From Actinophytocola oryzae (lineage in GTDB: Bacteria > Actinomycetota > Actinomycetes > Mycobacteriales > Pseudonocardiaceae), in the NCBI RefSeq assembly GCF_004364325.1, contig NZ_SOCP01000021.1, positions 1-64,000 on the forward strand: a stretch of 64,000 nucleotides of DNA, written 5' to 3'. The translations under genes and the position numbers were made by a program. This document shows positions 58,314 to 64,000 of the stretch, one piece after another. The notes below the pieces were generated by a model, which ran no database searches, had not been told where the DNA came from, and was given only the letters and a program-made list of their open reading frames with translations. Positions within the stretch are counted from its first letter, which is position 1. Each line of letters begins with the position of its first letter.

Positions 58314-61300
58314 TCACCGCCAATCGCCGACCAGCACGAACGCCGCCCAGTGGTGGGGATGGGCGTACGGCCGCGCCTCGTAGTCCACGACCGTCTCCAC
58401 CTCCTCCTTGAGCGACAACAGAATTAGCAGGCGCTCGACCCGGGCCCGCAACCGGTCGGCGACGACTCCGCGTGCCCGGTCGAGTGCGATCTGTCGGCAT
58501 GTCGCGATCGCCTCGGTGACGTCACCCGCGACGGCCTGTGCGCCGGCCCTGGCCAGCAGGACCGCCGCGGTGGTCACGGCGTCGGGGGACCGTTCCAGCG
58601 CCGCGTCGCAGTGCGCCACGACGTCCCCCGCGGTCGTGTCGGCGAGCCCGAGCTGGGCCTGCCGCAACGCCTCCGCCGGTGCCACGCCGTCGCGGAGCTG
58701 CCGGTAGAAGGCCGTCATCAGCAGCTCGGTGGACAGGTCGTCGACCTCCCACAGGCTCACCACGAGAGCGGGCGCCCCGGCGTGGAGCGCGGCGCGGGTC
58801 AGCCCGATCAGCTCGTCGCCCGGCCGGTTCGCGCTCACCCCGCTCTCGCAGGCGCTCAGCGTCACCAGGTTCACGCGCAGATCCAGCCCGAACACGTCCG
58901 CGGCGCTCAGCTCGGCGTCCGGGCGCGTGTCCGCGGGCGCCAGCAGCACCGCGGAGTCGGTCGGCCGCCTGCCGTCGAACCGCCCGTGGCACGCCAGGTG
59001 CACCACGTCCGGCCGCGCCGCGAGCCCGTCGGCCAGCCGCGCTCGCGACGCGTCGTCGCCGAGGGCCGCCTCCGCGCCGAACACCCCGGCGATGGCCTCC
59101 GCCTCGCTCCGCGCGTGCACGAGGTCGCCCCGGGAGTCGCCGAACACCACTGCCGTGCGCCAGCCCCGGTCCTCGGTGTCCTTGCGGCGGTAGCGCAGCA
59201 GCGAGGCACTGGGCAGATGGCACACCGGATTGCGGTCCAGGAGCAACGAGTGCAGCGGCACGTGGTGCAGCAACCCGTGTGGCACCAGCACCACCGTGTC
59301 GCCACGCGCGCAGCGGTCCGTGATCGGCGCGACGAACGGGTGGAAGTCGTCCTCGAAGGCGTCGCGGTCCATCGCGCGGGCCGTGCCGAGGTGCCTGTCG
59401 ACGAACTCGGCGATGTCGCGTGCGCCGTGGGGGATCCCGTGCACGACCGGGATCGGGTCGGCGGGCGTCATGAGGAACAGCACCGTCTCGTCCACGCCGA
59501 CGAAGTACTCGGCCAGCACGGCCCGCTCGTCGAGCTGTGCGTAGATCTCCACCGTGGACAGCGTGGCCGCCGCGACGGAGCTCTTGCCCTTCAACGGTTC
59601 CAGCGCGAGCGCGGTCGACAGCCGGTCGACGGCGGCCCGTTCCCGCGCCAGCTCGCCGTCCAGGTCAGCCACGTCCACCGAGCCGACCGGCCGCAGCTCG
59701 TTCACCCGGTGGACCAGGTCGACCTCGGCCGAGGGGTCCGGCGCGGCGGCGATCTCGTGCAGCAGCGCGAGCCGCCGCCTGGCGTCCTCGAGGGACTTCC
59801 GCGTCTTCTGGAGCCGTTCGCTGGGCTCGGCTGGCCCCAGACCGAGCTGGTCGACGAACGCCCGCGCCTTCGACCGCTCCACGAGGTCCAGCGCGGTCGC
59901 GGGCCTGCCGACGGCCAGCGCGGCGGAGACGGCCTCCTCGTACACGTGGACGTGCGTGCCCTGCCAGGTCATCCTGGCCTGCTCGTCGTGCAGCGTGCCG
60001 CGCATCCTGTCGATCAGCTCGATCGCGTCGAGGAAGGTCCGCAGCTCCTCGTCGTGGCGCCCGAGCATCCCGAGCGCCCGCGCGACGGTCACCAGGCGCG
60101 CGTAGCCGAACCGGGGCGGGACGTCGTCCGGCACGGGATGCTCCCGGTCCAGGTCCAGCACGTCCTCGGCCCGCTCCAGCCCGAGGTAGGCGCCGAGCAG
60201 GTTGCTCACGAGCCCCGCCGCGACGGCCGGGTCGTGCTCACGTGCCGCCAGCTCGGTCTCGAGCACCTCGGCGGCCCTGGTGAACTCGTCGCGCCCGATG
60301 TGCAGGCTCGCCTCGATGTTCGCGACCTTGACCAGGTCCTCGGGCTCGGCGAGGTCCCTCAGCTCCTTCAACAGGTCCATGGCCTCGTCGACGCGGCCCG
60401 CGTCGCGCAGCGCCATCATGCGGAAGTGCGTGATCTCGAACTGGTTGCCGGGGGCGTCGTCCGGCAGCAGCCGCAGTGCCGCCTCCGCGTCGCCGAGGCG
60501 GTGGGCCGCCTGCGCGCGGAGCACGTCGAGCCCGGCCAGGAACGTGGCGAGCACCGCGCTGCTCAGCTCGAGGTGGTCGATGTCCTGCAGCGCCGCCCGG
60601 CCGCCCGCGTCCCTGGTGCGGGCCAGCATCGCGTCGACGTGCTCCCTGGTCATCCCGGGCAGCATCCCGATCTCGGCGGTCGCGCCCTCCGCCGACGCGA
60701 TGTGGTCGAACACACGCTGCATGTCGTAGAGCCGCAGGTAGTTGTCGGCCAGCCGGACGTCCAGCAGCGCGGTGAGCACGGCGAGACCGGCCTCCGCCGC
60801 GGTCGCCCGTGCTGCGGTCAGCGCGGCCACGGCGTCGCTGAAGCGGCGTGCCGCCTCCGCGCGCGCCGCCTCACGCCAGTTCCCGAACACCCCCGCCAGC
60901 TCGGGCAGGACGTCGGTCACCCCGAGGTCGGCGCCGGTCGTGAGCGTGTGGGCGACCGGCTGGAGCACGAGGGCACGCTCGACGAGCCAGCGCAGCCGGG
61001 TCCTCGGGTAGTCCTGCGCGGGCGCCAGCCTGGCCGCCGCGACGAGGTGCCCGACGGCGTCGACGACCCGGTCGTGGTCGAACTTCTCGTTCCACTCGGT
61101 CTCGGTGCGGCTGGAGGTCACCATGGCCATGCCGAGCCAGGCACGCACCTGCCAGTCCTCGGTGTCCTCGTGCGCCAGCACCTCGACCGCGCGGCCCGGC
61201 AGGAAGTCCTCGAGCAGGGCGCGGCCGAGCGCCTTGCGCGCAGGGGGGTGGCGCTCGGCCAGCGGGGTCAGCGCGGTGGCGGCGGCCTCGGCGTCGTGGT

Positions 61301-62432
61301 GGTCGCCCTGCCCGACCAGCGCGTTTAGGTCGGCGACGGCCTCGTCGAGCCTGCCGAGCGCCACCCGCGACTCGGCCCGCCGCAGCCGTGCGTCGACGGG
61401 GTTCATGGCCAGCAGGTCGAGGTGCGCGCCGAAGTGGGTGACGGCCTCCTCGTGGTGGCCGGTCTCCTGGAGGATCTCGCCGAGCAGGAGGTGACCCGCC
61501 GCCCGCGTCGCCAGGTCACCGGTGCGTGCCATGTGCCAGGCGTCGTCGGTCGCCTCGGTGAAGCGGCCGTGCTCGCGGAGGATCTGGACGCGGGTGACCC
61601 TGGCGTAGTCGGCCAGGTCGTCCGGCTCGGCGGCCTCGGCCACGACGTGGGTGAGGTCGGCGAGCGCCGCCTCGGTGTCGCCTGCCGCCTGGTGGATCTG
61701 GGCGCGGATGAACCGGTACTGGACGTCGTCGGGCTTGAGGTCGATCGCCCCGCTGGCGGCGACGGCGGCCTCGTCGGTCCGGCCGAGCGCCGCGAGTGCC
61801 CTGCTGGCCGCGATGAGTGGTCCCGGCTGGTCGGGGGCCAGGTCGTTGAGGCGTCCGAAGGCGTCGACCGCCTCCTGGTACCGGTCGAGCCGGTTGAGGG
61901 AGTGCGCGAGGTAGAACCAGGGGAGCGGGAGGTCCGGCACCCGTTCGGCGACCTTGGCCGCGACCGTGGCGACGGCCTCGAAGTTCCGGTGGCGGTAGTA
62001 CAGCCTGTCGAGGACGTCCATGACCGTCGCGTCGGCCGTGCTCAGCTCGGCCCGGTCGAACAGCGGGTCGGCGGGGGCCTTCTCCGCGAGGTCGAGCACG
62101 GTCTCGATGTGCCGGGCGGCGAGGTCGTCGTCACTCTCGGCGAGGTACTTCCTGGCCAGCTCGAGGCAGGCGAGGACCTCCATGGCAGGGGACTCGAGGC
62201 GTCGTGCGGCCTGTCGGAGGTCCTCCCAGGGCCTGCGCCGCTCGCCTGCGTCGAGCACCTCGGCGCCCAGGCTGTCGGCCAACCCGTCCAGCTCCCTGGC
62301 GAGGACGACCATCGAGGGAAGGTCGTCCTCCCGCGCGGCCCGCACGAGCCCGGACCGCGCGACGAGGATCGCGGCGTCGACGTCTCCCGCCTCACGGGCA
62401 CGCCGCACTCGCGCGGGGCGGTCGTCAACCAT
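58314..62432 (-). CDS. TPR-CHAT protease
   Basis: The 1372-residue protein has many tetratricopeptide-like repeats (about 100-850; for example LAHSLNRLDRYQEAVDAFGR and AALADLTHVVAEA) and a C-terminal CHAT peptidase domain with H1149 in VHLACHGRF and C1195 in TLSACESG. This is the canonical TPR-CHAT arrangement seen in caspase-like effectors. Target and trigger are unknown. ATG 62432 follows a GGGAG site; a 40-codon upstream extension of the frame lacks support. It heads a three-gene coupled set on the minus strand. Confidence 0.9.
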   Translation of the reverse strand: MVDDRPARVRRAREAGDVDAAILVARSGLVRAAREDDLPSMVVLARELDGLADSLGAEVLDAGERRRPWEDLRQAARRLESPAMEVLACLELARKYLAESDDDLAARHIETVLDLAEKAPADPLFDRAELSTADATVMDVLDRLYYRHRNFEAVATVAAKVAERVPDLPLPWFYLAHSLNRLDRYQEAVDAFGRLNDLAPDQPGPLIAASRALAALGRTDEAAVAASGAIDLKPDDVQYRFIRAQIHQAAGDTEAALADLTHVVAEAAEPDDLADYARVTRVQILREHGRFTEATDDAWHMARTGDLATRAAGHLLLGEILQETGHHEEAVTHFGAHLDLLAMNPVDARLRRAESRVALGRLDEAVADLNALVGQGDHHDAEAAATALTPLAERHPPARKALGRALLEDFLPGRAVEVLAHEDTEDWQVRAWLGMAMVTSSRTETEWNEKFDHDRVVDAVGHLVAAARLAPAQDYPRTRLRWLVERALVLQPVAHTLTTGADLGVTDVLPELAGVFGNWREAARAEAARRFSDAVAALTAARATAAEAGLAVLTALLDVRLADNYLRLYDMQRVFDHIASAEGATAEIGMLPGMTREHVDAMLARTRDAGGRAALQDIDHLELSSAVLATFLAGLDVLRAQAAHRLGDAEAALRLLPDDAPGNQFEITHFRMMALRDAGRVDEAMDLLKELRDLAEPEDLVKVANIEASLHIGRDEFTRAAEVLETELAAREHDPAVAAGLVSNLLGAYLGLERAEDVLDLDREHPVPDDVPPRFGYARLVTVARALGMLGRHDEELRTFLDAIELIDRMRGTLHDEQARMTWQGTHVHVYEEAVSAALAVGRPATALDLVERSKARAFVDQLGLGPAEPSERLQKTRKSLEDARRRLALLHEIAAAPDPSAEVDLVHRVNELRPVGSVDVADLDGELARERAAVDRLSTALALEPLKGKSSVAAATLSTVEIYAQLDERAVLAEYFVGVDETVLFLMTPADPIPVVHGIPHGARDIAEFVDRHLGTARAMDRDAFEDDFHPFVAPITDRCARGDTVVLVPHGLLHHVPLHSLLLDRNPVCHLPSASLLRYRRKDTEDRGWRTAVVFGDSRGDLVHARSEAEAIAGVFGAEAALGDDASRARLADGLAARPDVVHLACHGRFDGRRPTDSAVLLAPADTRPDAELSAADVFGLDLRVNLVTLSACESGVSANRPGDELIGLTRAALHAGAPALVVSLWEVDDLSTELLMTAFYRQLRDGVAPAEALRQAQLGLADTTAGDVVAHCDAALERSPDAVTTAAVLLARAGAQAVAGDVTEAIATCRQIALDRARGVVADRLRARVERLLILLSLKEEVETVVDYEARPYAHPHHWAAFVLVGDWR

Positions 62433-62714
62433 CAGTACTCCCGAGATCGGTACGCATCCCAGTTCGCCAGGAGACCATATGCCGTTACCTCCTGGCCAGA
62501 ACCCGGGCCGGGAGGATCTGCCTGGTGAGACGGCCGTCCGGGCCATCACCACTCGGCCGTCCGGCCACTGTGGAGGAAGTCGATCAACCCCCGAAGCCGG
62601 TTTGGGTCGTTTCTTCCGTTGTCGGTACCGGCGCCCGGTTCGGCGGCCGGGTGTCCGTTACCGAACCCACGAGTGGTGGTGGCGTCCGGCTACTGAACCG
62701 TTCGAGATGGAGGG

Positions 62715-62743
62715 TTGACAGACGCGGTGCGGGAGACCAGGCT
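62715..62743 (+). promoter_or_regulatory. Probable promoter of the GH64 glucanase gene
   Basis: A consensus TTGACA (62715-62720) is followed after 17 nt by CAGGCT, a weak -10. A LacI-type palindrome starts 4 nt later, where a bound repressor would block initiation. The remaining 376-bp intergenic region (62433-62808) contains no gene that I can see. Confidence 0.45.
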
Positions 62744-62747
62744 CACT

Positions 62748-62761
62748 GGAGAGCGCTCTCC
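62748..62761. promoter_or_regulatory. Perfect 14-bp palindrome, LacI/CebR-type operator
   Basis: GGAGAGCGCTCTCC is a perfect palindrome. Its centre GAGCGCTC is shared with the CebR/CelR operator of actinobacterial cellulase genes. It lies 47 nt before the GH64 start. Confidence 0.65.
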
Positions 62762-62808
62762 CGGTCCCTGCCCTGTCCGGGAGGCGTTGCTGTCAAAGGA
62801 GATGGCCC

Positions 62809-64000
62809 ATGAGCTTCCGCACTCCTGCACGCCTGCGCCGGTTCGGTCTGGCCGCGCTGGGGATCGTCCTGGTCCTCGGTGGTGCGTCGGTCACCACAGC
62901 GCCCCACGCCGCCGCGGCATGTGATGGTGGCAACCTCGCCCTGAACCACCCCGCCACCGCGTCCTCCACCGAGAGCGGCGCCTACTCCGCGAGCGCGGCC
63001 GTGGACGGCAACACCGGCACCCGCTGGTCCAGCGCCTTCAGCGACCCGCAGTGGCTACGCGTCGACCTCGGTGCCTCCGCTTCCGTCTGCCGGGTCGTCC
63101 TCAGCTGGGAGGCGGCCTACGCGACCGCGTTCCAGGTGCAGATCTCCGGGGACGGCAACAGCTGGTCGAACCTCTACACCACCACGTCCGGCACCGGCGG
63201 CACCCAGACCCTCGACGTCACCGGGACCGGCCGGTACGTCCGCGTCAACGGCACCGCCCGCGCCACGCCCTACGGCTACTCGCTGTGGGAGCTGGGGGTC
63301 TACGGCTCCGGCGGCGGCACCGGCAACCCGCCCGACGACCAGTTCTGGGGCGACACCTCGACGATCCCGCCCGCGCAGAACGTCGTCATGGTCAAGGTGC
63401 TCAACCGCACCAACGGGCGCTATCCGGACAGCCAGGTGTACTGGAGCTTCAACGGCCAGACGCACTCCATCGCCGAGCAGCCCTACCTCGACATGCCCGC
63501 CAACTCCGCGGGCCGCATGTACTTCTACCTCGGCTCACCCAACAGCCAGTACTTCGACTTCATCGAGTTCACCGTCGGCCCGGACGTGTTCAACGGCAAC
63601 ACCACCCGCGTCGACGCGTTCGGGCTCAAGCTCGCCATGCGGCTGCGTGCCCACGACGGCTACGACGTGCAGGTCGGTGAGGACCGGACCACCTTCGCCG
63701 AGGACCGGACCGCCACCTACCAGAAGTTCCGCGACGCGGTGCCCGCCCAGTTCGACGTATTGGCGGACGACCCGACCCGCATCATCGCCCCGGGCAGCCA
63801 CCCGTCGTTCCGGTCGGGCGGCGTCAACGCCGGCTACTTCACCGCCTACGCGAACTCGGTCGGCGTCGACGAGCCCACCTCGAACATCTTCGGCTGCGCG
63901 GGCAGCCTGGCGGGCAACCCGAACATGTGCGCCGCGCTCAACCGGCACACCGCGCACCTGCCGCAGTCGCAGTGGCAGGACCCGGCGCGGTACTACTCGG
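62809..64000 (+). CDS. Secreted F5/8C-GH64 beta-1,3-glucanase, truncated by window edge
   Basis: The visible 397 residues contain a signal peptide (RRFGLAALGIVLVLGGASV, cleavage near AAA, residue 37), an F5/8 type C (CBM32-like) domain from NLALNHPATASSTES to LWELGVYG, a Gly/Pro linker, and the start of a GH64 glucanase-like domain (VMVKVLNRTNGRYPDSQVYW, YFDFIEFTVG, VFNGNTTRVDAFGLKLAMRL). GH64 enzymes release pentasaccharides from beta-1,3-glucan and lyse fungal walls. The 3' end is outside the window. AAAGGAG precedes ATG 62809. It is functionally paired with the GH16 enzyme at 3.8-4.7 kb. Confidence 0.9.
   Translation, partial: MSFRTPARLRRFGLAALGIVLVLGGASVTTAPHAAAACDGGNLALNHPATASSTESGAYSASAAVDGNTGTRWSSAFSDPQWLRVDLGASASVCRVVLSWEAAYATAFQVQISGDGNSWSNLYTTTSGTGGTQTLDVTGTGRYVRVNGTARATPYGYSLWELGVYGSGGGTGNPPDDQFWGDTSTIPPAQNVVMVKVLNRTNGRYPDSQVYWSFNGQTHSIAEQPYLDMPANSAGRMYFYLGSPNSQYFDFIEFTVGPDVFNGNTTRVDAFGLKLAMRLRAHDGYDVQVGEDRTTFAEDRTATYQKFRDAVPAQFDVLADDPTRIIAPGSHPSFRSGGVNAGYFTAYANSVGVDEPTSNIFGCAGSLAGNPNMCAALNRHTAHLPQSQWQDPARYYS

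Noticed and set aside
58611..61328. A 905-codon plus-strand frame over the TPR-CHAT gene.
   Set aside because: Composition is Arg/Val/Asp/His-rich shadow translation; the antisense TPR-CHAT protein has clear repeats and catalytic motifs.

Overview
The window is high-GC actinobacterial DNA with strong G/C third-position bias, many GTG starts and tightly overlapping operons. Gene content (SARP and LAL regulators, P450, GH16 and GH64 glucanases, large CHAT and NTPase operons, a secondary-metabolite cluster) fits a filamentous actinomycete. A recurring GAAGG/CCTTC palindrome and a recurring TCCAC(A/T)GTGGA word make me favour the Pseudonocardiales, but that placement is inference. No rRNA, tRNA, insertion sequence or CRISPR array was seen.

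Region 1 (1-17.4 kb) is metabolic and housekeeping: a MetE-like methyltransferase, a decayed carbohydrate-binding fragment, a stand-alone ATP-dependent DNA ligase, a DHFR/RibD-like reductase, a secreted GH16 glucanase, a DUF4436 membrane protein, a Ser/Thr kinase, a SRPBCC protein, an AhpD-like protein, NAD-dependent LigA, a PAC2 protein, a P450, a rhomboid plus deoxyribosyltransferase-like pair, a DeoR regulator plus cupin, and an acetamidase plus APC permease pair.

Region 2 (about 18.0-27.5 kb) looks like a compact, non-NRPS/PKS biosynthetic cluster. It has two ATP-grasp ligases, each paired with an MFS transporter, then a split transketolase, a dedicated aspartokinase with altered ACT motifs, and a convergent pyrroline-5-carboxylate-reductase-like enzyme. 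The simplest reading is aspartate to aspartyl phosphate to aspartate semialdehyde, two-carbon ketol transfer by the transketolase, cyclisation and reduction to a 4-hydroxy-5-hydroxymethylproline (bulgecinine-like) imino acid, then ATP-grasp amide coupling and export. This is a hypothesis built from gene content.

Region 3 (27.7-31.1 kb) has a dienelactone hydrolase, two small conserved proteins (DUF6295, DUF6817) and a secreted tripeptidyl-aminopeptidase-type hydrolase. Between them lies a nest of palindromic repeats whose outer TGA serves as the stop codon of the flanking genes.

Region 4 (31.2-51.2 kb) starts with a LAL regulator and a small leaderless ORF. A very long, translationally coupled operon follows: CHAT protease, alpha/beta hydrolase, radical-SAM activase, coiled-coil protein, CbxX-type AAA ATPase, zinc-ribbon protein, P-loop GTPase, GAP1-like GTPase partner, Hsp70-like ATPase, second coiled-coil protein and a membrane vWA protein. 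This resembles the NTP-dependent conflict (immunity-like) systems predicted in multicellular actinobacteria.

Region 5 (51.2-64 kb) has a partly decayed Kelch gene, a SARP/AfsR regulator, a Gfo/Idh/MocA oxidoreductase, a second CHAT locus (TPR-CHAT protein, CBS/zinc-ribbon protein, membrane protein) and, running off the right edge, a secreted F5/8C-GH64 beta-1,3-glucanase behind a LacI-type palindrome.

Several genes appear to be leaderless: a TAnnnT -10 box sits 6-7 nt upstream of the start codon. This was used to choose starts.
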